From JBBSWB01 sp038046465 (lineage in GTDB: Archaea; Nanobdellota; Nanobdellia; Woesearchaeales; GW2011-AR9), in contig JBBSWB010000063.1 of NCBI GenBank assembly GCA_038046465.1, positions 1-25,813 on the forward strand: a stretch of DNA of 25,813 nucleotides. The letters are read 5' to 3'. Each line of letters starts with the position of its first letter. The first letter of the stretch is position 1. The position numbers and the translations under genes are program-made. Below the pieces are notes generated by a model that saw only the letters and a program-made list of their open reading frames with translations, made no database searches and was not told the DNA's origin. Positions 1 to 7,785 of the stretch are shown piece by piece.

Positions 1-26
1 CTGTACTCGAGAATATAGATTAAATC

Positions 27-44
27 ACTTCAGAATACTGAAGT
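27..44. terminator. Hairpin just after the zinc ribbon gene
   Basis: A perfect 7-bp inverted repeat (ACTTCAG / CTGAAGT) with a 4-base loop starts 1 base past the stop codon of the minus-strand zinc ribbon gene. No long T-run follows it on that strand, so it is not a classic terminator. It may mark or protect the 3' end of the transcript. The role is inferred from position only. Confidence 0.35.
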
Positions 45-45
45 A

Positions 46-231
46 TTACTCTTTTCCCCCGGTTTTATAAGGAGAAAATTTATTTTTTTCCCGCTGGCTG
101 GAGCGGTCTTCAGGAAAGAAATCTGCTTCTAATTCATCATAACCACAGCTATTGCAAACAATAAAGAAAATTCCTTCTTCTTCAATCACTTTTACATTAG
201 ACGAATTGCATTTAGGACAATTTCGCTGCAT
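46..231 (-). CDS. Small zinc ribbon protein
   Basis: A 61-residue protein of unknown specific role. Two CxxC pairs (C5/C8 and C26/C29), separated by a short hydrophobic stretch, form a typical zinc ribbon like those in small archaeal transcription- or ribosome-associated proteins. The C-terminal 30 residues are charged and probably disordered. A TATA-like box centred about 27 bases before the ATG supports this start and a leaderless mRNA. The next gene upstream on the same strand ends about 50 bases away, so the two may be transcribed separately. No catalytic motif is visible. The zinc ribbon call is firm; the function is not known. Confidence 0.8.
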   Translation of the reverse strand: MQRNCPKCNSSNVKVIEEEGIFFIVCNSCGYDELEADFFPEDRSSQREKNKFSPYKTGGKE

Positions 232-252
232 TTAAGCTAAAAAGTATTTCTT

Positions 253-262
253 ACTAATAAAT
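253..262 (-). promoter_or_regulatory. TATA-like box for the zinc ribbon gene
   Basis: On the minus strand this reads ATTTATTAGT, centred about 27 bases before the ATG at 231. That is the spacing expected for a leaderless archaeal transcript. Confidence 0.45.
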
Positions 263-284
263 TTTTTTAATTTTACGCTAGAAA

Positions 285-1202
285 TTACCTTTTAACCGCA
301 TTCCACCATTGCTGTAGGCTTCGTTTGTAATCAAAATCTCCTGCTCCGCTGGTTAATGAAACGGCAGGCTTATAATTTAGTTTAAGCATACAGGCTTCAT
401 ACTTTTTAACAAAAGTAAAATGGTTCATCTTGGCAATTTTTGTTATATTTAAATTTGGGTCTAAATATAGCAAAGAAAAAACCATGTGCACGGCAATAAT
501 ATAATAATCTAATTTTAAACGATCTATGATTTTTTTTCTTATTTGCTCATTCTGAAAATCATAAGGTAGTTCTTTGTTCTTGGGATTTTGAGAAAGTTCT
601 AAGAAAGATTTAGTTATTTTTCGAGCACATTCTCTAGAATCTTTATAATTACTCAAAAAAAAAGAGTCAGTAAACTCGATTTCCTCTTCATTTAAGCGTT
701 GATTAAATAGGGCTATCCCTTCTACATACAAACTCCAGACAAAGAGAAAGAGCATGCGACGAATAGTCGGAAGGCTCGCCCCTTGAAATTCTTCAAATAA
801 AATTTTTTGGGTTGCCCGAAATAAACGCATATGTGAGTGTGCCCTCGTTTTAACCCACCCGCTTTGTTGAGCATGCCAAAGATGAGTCAATTCATGAATT
901 ATATAGGTTTCAAAGGTTTTAAAGTTCTGAATTTTATTAGGAACGAGATGTATTTTTGCTATTCCCCGATATATTTCATCGGATAGGACATAAGCAGGCG
1001 AAACAGACGGCAATTCTTTATTAGAATACCTCTCCAACGAAAACCACAAAGCAGGAAAAAATTTAGCAATCCTTTTGGTCGAGCAGATTTGAACAATCCG
1101 CTGATTATATGTTTCAAGATAACCCGTAGCTTTGCTGCAGACATATACTCTGCGCCCATCAATAATGTTTTCTTTACATTTCTCAAACAAAGACATAACC
1201 AA
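285..1202 (-). CDS. HELTH-motif putative zinc metallopeptidase, unknown family
   Basis: A 305-residue protein with an HExxH zinc motif (H103-E-L-T-H107). A glutamate about 54 residues further on (E161, in Y-V-E-G), inside a helical hydrophobic segment of roughly residues 148-166, could be the third zinc ligand of a gluzincin-type protease. This assignment is inference. The sequence between is basic and helical, and the C-terminal third is Lys-rich and helical with no recognised motif. There is no clear signal peptide, so it may act in the cytoplasm or at the inner face of the membrane. An in-frame ATG two codons later is an equally good start. I do not recognise a named family. It stands alone and is divergent from taw1. 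Confidence 0.6.
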   Translation of the reverse strand: MVMSLFEKCKENIIDGRRVYVCSKATGYLETYNQRIVQICSTKRIAKFFPALWFSLERYSNKELPSVSPAYVLSDEIYRGIAKIHLVPNKIQNFKTFETYIIHELTHLWHAQQSGWVKTRAHSHMRLFRATQKILFEEFQGASLPTIRRMLFLFVWSLYVEGIALFNQRLNEEEIEFTDSFFLSNYKDSRECARKITKSFLELSQNPKNKELPYDFQNEQIRKKIIDRLKLDYYIIAVHMVFSLLYLDPNLNITKIAKMNHFTFVKKYEACMLKLNYKPAVSLTSGAGDFDYKRSLQQWWNAVKR

Positions 1203-1256
1203 TATAAGAAGTTTTAAGTTAATAATTGTTTCGGTTAAAGCTTTTTTACCGCAAAC

Positions 1257-1266
1257 TTTTATAAAT
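1257..1266 (+). promoter_or_regulatory. TATA box for taw1
   Basis: TTTTATAAAT is a near-consensus archaeal TATA box, centred about 26 bases before the taw1 ATG at 1288. Transcription would begin at or next to the start codon, giving a leaderless mRNA. No Shine-Dalgarno sequence is present. Confidence 0.65.
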
Positions 1267-1287
1267 TAATCACGAAAAGAACTAATC

Positions 1288-2466
1288 ATGTTAACCCCAG
1301 AACACCAAGCCGAACTAGAACACCAGCAATATAGAATTGTTGGCAAGCACAGCGCTGTAAAAATTTGCGGCTGGACCAGAAGCATGATTAATGGAAAGGG
1401 CGGGTGTTACAAATTAAAATTCTATGGAATCATGAGCAACCAATGCCTGCAAATGACTACTTCCTTAAGCTGTGCAAATAGATGTACCTTCTGCTGGCGA
1501 GGATATAAAGCCCCTGTTTCTAAAGAATGGCAATGGGGAGTAGACGATCCTCAACTGATTTTAACCAAAAGCATCCAAGAACACCACCAATTATTAATCG
1601 GTTTTAATGGTTCGGATAAAATCAACCGAGAGGCGTATGAACAATCAAAAAAGGTTAAGCATGTTGCTCTTTCTTTGACTGGAGAACCAATTAATTATCC
1701 AAAAATTAACGAGTTAATCGACTTATTTCATCAACAAGAGATCTCTACTTTTTTAGTTACTAATGCCCAATATCCAGAACAGATTAAAAATTTACAGCCG
1801 GTAACTCAGCTATACTTAAGCTTGGATGCACCAACTAAAGAACTGCTGAAAGAAATAGATAAACCTTTGTTCACCGATTATTGGGAACGTTTGAATCAAA
1901 GCTTAGGATATTTAGCGCAAAAAAAACAACGGACTTGTATACGCTTAACCTTAATCAAAGAAGCAAATATGGTTCTGCCGGAAAAATACGCAGAATTAAT
2001 CAATCAGGGAAATCCCGATTTTATAGAAGTTAAAGCATACATGTTTGTCGGCCCCTCCCGGCAGCGGTTACAGAAAGAAAATATGCCGGTGCATGAAGAA
2101 GTGGTAAACTTTTCTACAGAATTAATCAAACATTTGCCAGATTATGAAATTGTTTCTGAACACCTTCCTTCTCGCGTCGTAATGCTAGCTAAGAAAAAAT
2201 ATAAAAAAATTAAAACAAACCCTGGTGAAAAAAACCAAAGTAACGGATGGCATACTTGGATTGATTTTGATAAATTTCAAACTGCTTATAAAATTTATTT
2301 GAAAACCGGAAAAGAGTTTTCTGCTGACGATTATTCCTGCAAAACTCCAGAAGTAGGGTTAAGCGGGCAAGGAACGTTACAACGGATGCATCCTAAACTC
2401 AGAACCAACTTTATTAAAGAAAGAAAAATATTTGTTAATGAATCGACGGAAGAAACGAATCTCTGA
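1288..2466 (+). CDS. taw1: tRNA 4-demethylwyosine synthase (TYW1/Taw1), radical SAM
   Basis: This enzyme builds the tricyclic base 4-demethylwyosine from N1-methylguanosine-37 of tRNA-Phe, using pyruvate and radical SAM chemistry. The 392 residues carry the radical SAM cluster motif C62-x3-C66-x2-C69, followed by W-R as is usual for the family. Three further cysteines, C27, C40 and C53, match the spacing of the second 4Fe-4S cluster known in Pyrococcus Taw1. The L-T-G-E-P segment near residue 131 is the SAM-binding GGE-like motif. There is no flavodoxin domain, as expected for archaea. The gene has its own TATA box and appears leaderless. It converges on the prs-like gene, with only 2 bases between the stop codons. 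Together with the methylthiotransferase at 6424 it makes two tRNA position-37 modifiers in this window. Confidence 0.95.
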   Translation: MLTPEHQAELEHQQYRIVGKHSAVKICGWTRSMINGKGGCYKLKFYGIMSNQCLQMTTSLSCANRCTFCWRGYKAPVSKEWQWGVDDPQLILTKSIQEHHQLLIGFNGSDKINREAYEQSKKVKHVALSLTGEPINYPKINELIDLFHQQEISTFLVTNAQYPEQIKNLQPVTQLYLSLDAPTKELLKEIDKPLFTDYWERLNQSLGYLAQKKQRTCIRLTLIKEANMVLPEKYAELINQGNPDFIEVKAYMFVGPSRQRLQKENMPVHEEVVNFSTELIKHLPDYEIVSEHLPSRVVMLAKKKYKKIKTNPGEKNQSNGWHTWIDFDKFQTAYKIYLKTGKEFSADDYSCKTPEVGLSGQGTLQRMHPKLRTNFIKERKIFVNESTEETNL

Positions 2467-2468
2467 TT

Positions 2469-3710
2469 TTACTGTTGCGCACTAAGTTTCTGATGGACTT
2501 TGTATAATTCTGCTGCCAACAGATCAGCAGAGGCAGGAATATATTCAATATTTAATTGAGGGTGTTGGGGAATAGTGTCTAAGCAGACCACGTTATCAAT
2601 ATAAGTCCGGTCATTGGCCGCTTTATGTTGAAAAGGCATGGTAACCGCATGACTGGTCCACACCTCTACCCGTTTTGCCCCTTTTTCTTTGAGGATTTTA
2701 GCTACATCTGCGGCCGTTCTTAAACTAGCGACCATATCATCTATAATTATGTAAGTTCCTTTCGGATTAACATTTTCTTCATTTATCTGGCTAAAGGGTT
2801 TAAATTTCATAACTGATTGGTCATAAGAAATCCTTGATTTATCAAAATAAGCCACCATGGCATAAACTTGCTGTACATTACATTCCTGGAAGGCTCTCTC
2901 AGCAAAATTTTCTACGCGCAATTCTGTTCCGGCATCAACTGAAACAATATATAAGTTATCTTTGCAATCCTCTGCTAATTTCTTTAACCGTTCTTGATAA
3001 GGTCTTAATCGAGGAAGAACTTCATTTATCTTCTGCTCATCTAATCCTAATTTATAAGGGTTTACCGACCTACCCGATTTAAATGGATTAATGTTATGGA
3101 AATCCATCCCTTTCTCTCGGGCTAGCTGCACGGCTTTATCAGAATGAAGGTCGATAGCTAAGATTGCATTAACCCCTCCTCGACTATAATCATCAATCGT
3201 TCGTTTTAAAGAATTAAATTGGTGGAATCCCTGGCCCTGGTATTTTTCAACACTATGGGAGCGAACATAAGTTAGATAAGGGACTACCAAGGTGCGTTGC
3301 AATATTTCTTGCTCCACATCGCTGATTACATCTAAGAATCCCCTTACCGCCATAAGGTGGTCGTTAATAGAAACCGCCTGAGAATACTCTGGATGAGTAG
3401 GAAACATTTTTCGGTCCGGAGTCAATAAATGTTCGATTAACGCAACGTGTTTTCCCCGAATAATGTCTTTTAAATCATTTCTGCCGATATCGACTTGAAC
3501 TTCAGCATCAGGAAAAAAATCCATCACTAAAGGGCTACGATAACCTTTAGCTAATTCTGGGTCAATTTCATTTCTTCTCCGACCCAATAACATTTCTAGT
3601 TGGTCTTCTAAACCATAATCTTTCTTTAAGATCCTATAAATATTTTCAGTAAGTTTAGCAGTTTCTTCTTGAGAACAGGCCACGAGTAATAGTTTAGTTT
3701 TTCCAGCCAT
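2469..3710 (-). CDS. prs: Ribose-phosphate pyrophosphokinase-like protein (PRPP synthetase family)
   Basis: PRPP synthetase makes phosphoribosyl pyrophosphate from ribose 5-phosphate and ATP for nucleotide and histidine synthesis. The 413 residues show the family segments I-D-L-H-S (186-190), P-Y-L-T-Y-V-R (144-150, like the catalytic loop P-Y-x-x-Y-x-R) and the PRPP-binding strand and loop I-I-I-D-D-M (321-326). Two features are unusual. It is about 100 residues longer than the usual 285-315, with an extra segment around residues 205-250. The loop after D-D-M reads V-A-S-L-R-T-A instead of the common D-T-G-G-T type. It may be a divergent synthetase or a PRS-like protein with altered activity. 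An AAGGAG lies 12 bases before the ATG. Confidence 0.8.
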   Translation of the reverse strand: MAGKTKLLLVACSQEETAKLTENIYRILKKDYGLEDQLEMLLGRRRNEIDPELAKGYRSPLVMDFFPDAEVQVDIGRNDLKDIIRGKHVALIEHLLTPDRKMFPTHPEYSQAVSINDHLMAVRGFLDVISDVEQEILQRTLVVPYLTYVRSHSVEKYQGQGFHQFNSLKRTIDDYSRGGVNAILAIDLHSDKAVQLAREKGMDFHNINPFKSGRSVNPYKLGLDEQKINEVLPRLRPYQERLKKLAEDCKDNLYIVSVDAGTELRVENFAERAFQECNVQQVYAMVAYFDKSRISYDQSVMKFKPFSQINEENVNPKGTYIIIDDMVASLRTAADVAKILKEKGAKRVEVWTSHAVTMPFQHKAANDRTYIDNVVCLDTIPQHPQLNIEYIPASADLLAAELYKVHQKLSAQQ

Positions 3711-3817
3711 TATATCTATTAACTCCTTGCTTCTTTTTATCTTTTTCTGAACTCAAATATCTTCTTTCTAAAGTAAAGTTTTGCCATCTGCCTTTAAGCG
3801 TATTTTAAAGCAAAAAT

Positions 3818-3827
3818 CTTATAAAAA
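3818..3827 (+). promoter_or_regulatory. TATA box for the pfdA-ftsY-kinase operon
   Basis: CTTATAAAAA is centred about 26 bases before the pfdA ATG at 3848. This spacing supports a leaderless start and supports the His-rich N-terminus as part of the protein. Confidence 0.6.
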
Positions 3828-3847
3828 GCCCCCAAATTATAGATAAT

Positions 3848-4351
3848 ATGACTGAATGTAACCCTAAACACCATAACTGTAATCATGAACACTGCAAACA
3901 AGATCATGAACAACACGAAGGTAGCCATGACTCTCCTGAACACCAGGACCATAATCAAATTCAAGAAAAATACGCTGAATTTCAAGCGCTTCAGCAGCAG
4001 TTAGAACAGTTTACCCAGCATTTGGAATTACTCCAACAGCATCTTAAAGAAGTAAGCCTGTCCATTCAAGCAGTAGAAGATTTAGAAAAAACTAAACCGG
4101 GTAGCGAAATTCTTGCTCCTTTGGCTAATGGAATTTTTATAAAAGCGGAACTGAAAGATAATCATAAATTTATTGTTAATGTAGGTGCAGATGTAACGGT
4201 GGAAAAAACTGGAGCAGAAGTAATCAAATTATTGCAAGAACAGCAAAACGATTTGGCAGATAAACAAGCCGAAGCAGAACAGACCATCTTACCTTTACAA
4301 AACCGCATTCTGCAAATTTATGAAGAAATTAAACCTAATCTGGATGAATAA
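3848..4351 (+). CDS. pfdA: Prefoldin alpha subunit with His/Cys-rich N-terminal extension
   Basis: Prefoldin is a cytoplasmic hexameric chaperone of two alpha and four beta subunits that passes unfolded proteins to the thermosome. The 167 residues have the alpha-subunit layout: a coiled-coil helix (about 38-85), a beta-hairpin core containing P-L-A-N-G-I-F-I-K-A and V-N-V-G-A-D-V-T-V-E, and a second helix (about 125-165). Unusually, the first 37 residues hold nine histidines and three cysteines (C4, C11, C16), a likely metal-binding tail. The TATA spacing and the absence of any later methionine support this start. ftsY begins 2 bases after the stop, so the two genes are co-transcribed. Confidence 0.88.
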   Translation: MTECNPKHHNCNHEHCKQDHEQHEGSHDSPEHQDHNQIQEKYAEFQALQQQLEQFTQHLELLQQHLKEVSLSIQAVEDLEKTKPGSEILAPLANGIFIKAELKDNHKFIVNVGADVTVEKTGAEVIKLLQEQQNDLADKQAEAEQTILPLQNRILQIYEEIKPNLDE

Positions 4352-4353
4352 AT

Positions 4354-5718
4354 ATGTTTGAAAAATTTAAAGAAAAATTAAAGAAATCCTTATCCATCTT
4401 TTCTAAGAAGGCCGAAGTAGAAGCAGTTGAAAAAACAGAAACAGTTGTAAAAGAGGTTGAAGTAAACGAAAAAGAAGCGCAGAAGAATATTAAAACAGAA
4501 ACTGAACTAAAAAAAGCTGAAAAAAAAGAAATAAAAAAAGAAAAAACTATTCCTGAAAAAAAAGAAGTTAAAGAAATCAAAAAGGAAGTTGTATCTGATA
4601 AAAAAGAGATTAAAGAAAAAATAAAAGAAGTAAAACCTATTAAAAAAGAAACAAAAGTTGAAAAAGAGCAGGAAGAAAAAAGAGAAATAAAAGAAACTAA
4701 AAAAGAATTTCCAGAATTAAAAAAAGAAATTAAAACACCCGCAGAACCAATAAAAGAAGAAAGTACTGAACAGATTTTAACCAAAAAGGAGAGTAAAAAA
4801 GAAAAAGAAGAACCCTTCTTAGAACCAGAACTTGAAAAACCCAAAAAATCTTTCTTCGGCAAACTTAAAGAAAGTTTTACAACCAAAACTATTTCTGCAG
4901 AAAAGTTTGAAGAATTATTCTGGGAATTGGAATTGGCTTTGTTAGAAAATAATGTTTCAGTAGAAGTAATCGACCGCATTAAAACTGATTTGAAAAAAGA
5001 ATTAGTCGACCAGCCTCTTCCCCGAGATGTTCCTAAGAAAATTGAAGAAACTCTCAAACGAACTTTGTCAGAAATTTTAACTATCGATCAGATTAATTTA
5101 GTTAAAAAAATAAAACAAAAAGGAAAACCGTACATTATTGCTTTCTTTGGAATTAATGGCACGGGAAAAACTACTACTATTGCCAAATTGACCCATTATC
5201 TTCAGCAGCAAAAACTTTCCGTAGTGTTAGCTGCCTGCGACACTTTTAGAGCAGCAGCGATTCAGCAATTAGAAGAGCATGCGGATAAATTAAAAGTAAA
5301 AATAATCAAGCACGAATATGGTTCGGATGCAGCCGCAGTAGCTTTTGATGCGATCAAATTTGCTGAAAAAAATAAAATTGATGTAGTGATGATTGACACG
5401 GCCGGCAGATTACATTCTAATGCTAACTTAATGGCTGAACTGGAAAAAATAATCCGCGTCACTAAACCGGACTTAAAATTATTTGTCGGCGAGAGTATTA
5501 CCGGTAACGACTGTATTGAGCAGGCCAGGATATTCAATGAGTTAGTGGAAATGGATGGAGCCATCTTAACTAAAGCTGATGTTGATGAAAAAGGCGGCGC
5601 ACCTTTATCGATTGCTTACGTTATTAAAAAACCAATTTTATTTCTGGGCGTAGGACAGCGCTACGAAGATTTAGAAGAATTTAATCCAGAAGTAATTTTA
5701 AAACGGTTGGGATTCTGA
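4354..5718 (+). CDS. ftsY: Signal recognition particle receptor FtsY
   Basis: FtsY is the membrane-docking GTPase that receives SRP-bound ribosomes making membrane and secreted proteins. Residues 1 to about 160 form a very Lys/Glu-rich, repetitive, probably disordered or coiled region. The N domain follows at about 165-245, then the NG GTPase domain with the P-loop G-I-N-G-T-G-K-T-T (266-274), D-T-F-R-A-A-A (from 296), D-T-A-G-R (from 348), T-K-A-D (from 406) and the closing G-Q-R-Y-E-D-L region. All GTPase motifs are intact. At 454 residues it is longer than many archaeal FtsY proteins, because of the charged N-terminus. It lies between pfdA (2-base gap) and the kinase-like gene (6-base gap), a typical archaeal prefoldin-FtsY operon. 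Confidence 0.95.
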   Translation: MFEKFKEKLKKSLSIFSKKAEVEAVEKTETVVKEVEVNEKEAQKNIKTETELKKAEKKEIKKEKTIPEKKEVKEIKKEVVSDKKEIKEKIKEVKPIKKETKVEKEQEEKREIKETKKEFPELKKEIKTPAEPIKEESTEQILTKKESKKEKEEPFLEPELEKPKKSFFGKLKESFTTKTISAEKFEELFWELELALLENNVSVEVIDRIKTDLKKELVDQPLPRDVPKKIEETLKRTLSEILTIDQINLVKKIKQKGKPYIIAFFGINGTGKTTTIAKLTHYLQQQKLSVVLAACDTFRAAAIQQLEEHADKLKVKIIKHEYGSDAAAVAFDAIKFAEKNKIDVVMIDTAGRLHSNANLMAELEKIIRVTKPDLKLFVGESITGNDCIEQARIFNELVEMDGAILTKADVDEKGGAPLSIAYVIKKPILFLGVGQRYEDLEEFNPEVILKRLGF

Positions 5719-5724
5719 TAAAAT

Positions 5725-6315
5725 ATGGACGAATTCCGATTGAGGGAAATGTATTTAGGTGCAATTAGGGAGCTCGGTTATCATGTTCTCAAACCATTGT
5801 TGCCTTCTACTTGCCAGGTTTACTTAGTTCAAAAAGAAGCTGCTTATTTTACTGTAAAGATTGGTTCAAAAGCAGATGAACGCCGAGGGGATTGGACTTA
5901 TTACCATGTTCAACAAGAAGCAGAGATATTGGATCGAGTCAAAGATATGGAATACATTGCCCATAAAAAGAGCATACATACTTTAACCCTCCCAAAAACC
6001 GATCCGAACTCAACCGTTGCTTTAATTAAAGAGTATATCCCGGGAAAATGTTTAAGAGATAACTATGACTATAAAGGGCAACTAATCCCTTTTATGAATA
6101 AGCAAAAACTTAGTGATACTGTTACTGCAATACACGCCGCAGAAATAGCCGGTCTAGATCTTTTTGCCAGAAATATTATTATAGATCCGGCCGGCAATCC
6201 TTTTTTAATCGACTTGGGCACGGCCGAATTTAAAGAAAGAATACCTGACCACTTATTTCAATATTGGGTTCGTTGGGATTTATCAAATTTAGAAAAAATC
6301 TTAGCCGGAAATTAG
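5725..6315 (+). CDS. Atypical protein kinase-like protein (RIO/Bud32-like fold)
   Basis: A 196-residue kinase-fold protein. Candidate catalytic residues are all present: the ATP-binding lysine K45 (V-K-I-G), the alpha-C glutamate E66 (Q-Q-E-A-E-I-L), a hinge K-E-Y-I-P-G (102-107), a catalytic loop L-D-L-F-A-R-N (D145, N150) and a metal-binding D163 in I-D-L-G, standing for DFG. The usual His of HRD is absent; Gly-Leu stands before the aspartate, as in atypical kinases. The short C-lobe suggests a small-molecule, tRNA-complex or RIO-type role rather than a classic Ser/Thr kinase. Bud32 of the KEOPS complex is one possibility, but its H-G-D-L-T signature is not seen. It is the third gene of the pfdA-ftsY operon (6-base gap). 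Confidence 0.65.
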   Translation: MDEFRLREMYLGAIRELGYHVLKPLLPSTCQVYLVQKEAAYFTVKIGSKADERRGDWTYYHVQQEAEILDRVKDMEYIAHKKSIHTLTLPKTDPNSTVALIKEYIPGKCLRDNYDYKGQLIPFMNKQKLSDTVTAIHAAEIAGLDLFARNIIIDPAGNPFLIDLGTAEFKERIPDHLFQYWVRWDLSNLEKILAGN

Positions 6316-6390
6316 TCTCGTGATTGATTAATAACCCAATAATAACTAATGCCTGTAACTTTATTTTTCTTTATCTTCTTTACCAGCAGA

Positions 6391-6400
6391 ATATTTTTAA
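6391..6400 (+). promoter_or_regulatory. TATA-like box for the methylthiotransferase gene
   Basis: ATATTTTTAA is centred about 28 bases before the ATG at 6424, consistent with a separate leaderless transcript after the ftsY operon. Confidence 0.45.
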
Positions 6401-6423
6401 AGTAACCCGGCTAAAAAGCACCT

Positions 6424-7695
6424 ATGACTTCATTCCATATCATTACTGCTGGCTGCTCGCTGAATCAGGCCGATTCTGAACAGATGGCTGGATTATTAAA
6501 AAAAGCTCAATTTGAACTAGCAGAAAATCTGGAAGAAGCAGATATCGTTATTTTTAACACCTGCACCGTTAAAGGGCCATCCGAAACCCATTTTTTTAAT
6601 CAGCTGGCAGAAATACAAGAAGAACACCCTTACAAAATTATTGTAGTTGCCGGCTGTATCGCTCAAACCGATCCAGAAAAATTAAAAAAATATCCTTTAA
6701 TAGGAACAAAACAAATTAGTAAAGTCGTTGAAGTTGTAGAAGAAGCGCTAAATAATAACGTGATAAAACTATTGGAAACAGAAGAATTTCCTTCTTTAAA
6801 TCTTCCCCGATCTAGAAAAAATTCTGCAGTAGAAATACTCCCCATCTGCCGAGGGTGTTTGGGGGCTTGTTCTTTTTGTAAAACCAAAGCAGCCCGGGGA
6901 AATTTGCAATCCTATCCAATTACTGAAATAGTAGAGCGGGCTAAACAGGCAGTCCAGGAAGGAGTAAAAGAGCTTTGGTTAACTGCCCAAGATACTGGCT
7001 GTTACGGATTCGACCTTAATGCTGATCTGCCCGCTTTATTGAATGAACTGGTTAAAATTCCCGGGCAATTTAAGATTAGGATTGGTATGATGAATCCAGA
7101 CCATTTACCTAAGATTAAAAATAAATTGATTGAAGTTTATCAGCATGAAAAAATATTCAAATTTTTACATTTGCCGGTGCAGTCTGGAAATGATGAAATC
7201 CTAAAAAAGATGGTCCGGAAATATACAGTTACTGATTTCAAAGAACAAATAAAATCTTTTCGGCAGGTTATCCCTGCCCTGAATATAATGACTGACATTA
7301 TTGTGGGCTTTCCAGGAGAAACTGAAGAACAATATTGGGATACTTTAAATCTTATTAGAGAAACTATTCCTGATTCGGTAAACATTTCCCGCTACTGGCC
7401 CAGACCAAAAACACCCGCAGCTAAATTAGTACAATTACCTGGAGAAGTAACCAATCACCGTTCTAAAGTGCTTACCGATATTTTTCATAATATTTCATTA
7501 ATGCAGAATGAGAAATGGCTGAATTGGGAAGGCCAGATTATTATTGACGAAAAAGGGGAAGGGCCGCAATGGATTGGCCGGAATGAATATTACAAGCCGG
7601 TAATCGTGGAAGGTAATTTCAAATTAGGAGATCTACTTAAAGTTAAAATCATTAAATTTGGCAAGTTTGAATTGCAGGGAAAAGTGATTAGTTAG
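6424..7695 (+). CDS. tRNA t6A37 methylthiotransferase (CDKAL1/e-MtaB type)
   Basis: This enzyme adds a methylthio group to C2 of threonylcarbamoyladenosine at tRNA position 37. The 423 residues have the three-part MiaB-family layout. The N-terminal UPF0004 domain has cluster cysteines C11, C47 and C78. The radical SAM domain has C145-x3-C149-x2-C152. A C-terminal TRAM RNA-binding domain spans about 362-423. The segments L-P-V-Q-S-G and D-I-I-V-G-F-P-G-E-T are characteristic of the family. The archaeal context and sequence favour the e-MtaB/CDKAL1 group over bacterial MiaB. It has its own TATA-like box and no Shine-Dalgarno site. All cluster ligands are present, so it should be active. Confidence 0.92.
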   Translation: MTSFHIITAGCSLNQADSEQMAGLLKKAQFELAENLEEADIVIFNTCTVKGPSETHFFNQLAEIQEEHPYKIIVVAGCIAQTDPEKLKKYPLIGTKQISKVVEVVEEALNNNVIKLLETEEFPSLNLPRSRKNSAVEILPICRGCLGACSFCKTKAARGNLQSYPITEIVERAKQAVQEGVKELWLTAQDTGCYGFDLNADLPALLNELVKIPGQFKIRIGMMNPDHLPKIKNKLIEVYQHEKIFKFLHLPVQSGNDEILKKMVRKYTVTDFKEQIKSFRQVIPALNIMTDIIVGFPGETEEQYWDTLNLIRETIPDSVNISRYWPRPKTPAAKLVQLPGEVTNHRSKVLTDIFHNISLMQNEKWLNWEGQIIIDEKGEGPQWIGRNEYYKPVIVEGNFKLGDLLKVKIIKFGKFELQGKVIS

Positions 7696-7752
7696 AGTCG
7701 TACTGGGCAGTTTATTAATATTCTTGATTTAAATTATTTTAATTTAAGTTAA

Positions 7753-7762
7753 TTTTAAATAT
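7753..7762 (+). promoter_or_regulatory. TATA-like box for the cell-surface operon
   Basis: TTTTAAATAT is centred about 28 bases before the ATG at 7786, the first gene of a three-gene overlapping operon. Confidence 0.45.
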
Positions 7763-7785
7763 TATGTTGGTTTCTTATAGTTTAA

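Noticed and set aside
4490..4850. A-rich repetitive DNA that could be a repeat array
   Set aside because: It simply codes for the Lys/Glu-rich FtsY N-terminus and has no fixed repeat unit or spacer.
4335..5057. Long minus-strand open frame of 240 residues opposite ftsY
   Set aside because: It is the shadow of the Lys/Glu-rich region of FtsY, giving a Ser/Phe-rich low-complexity product.
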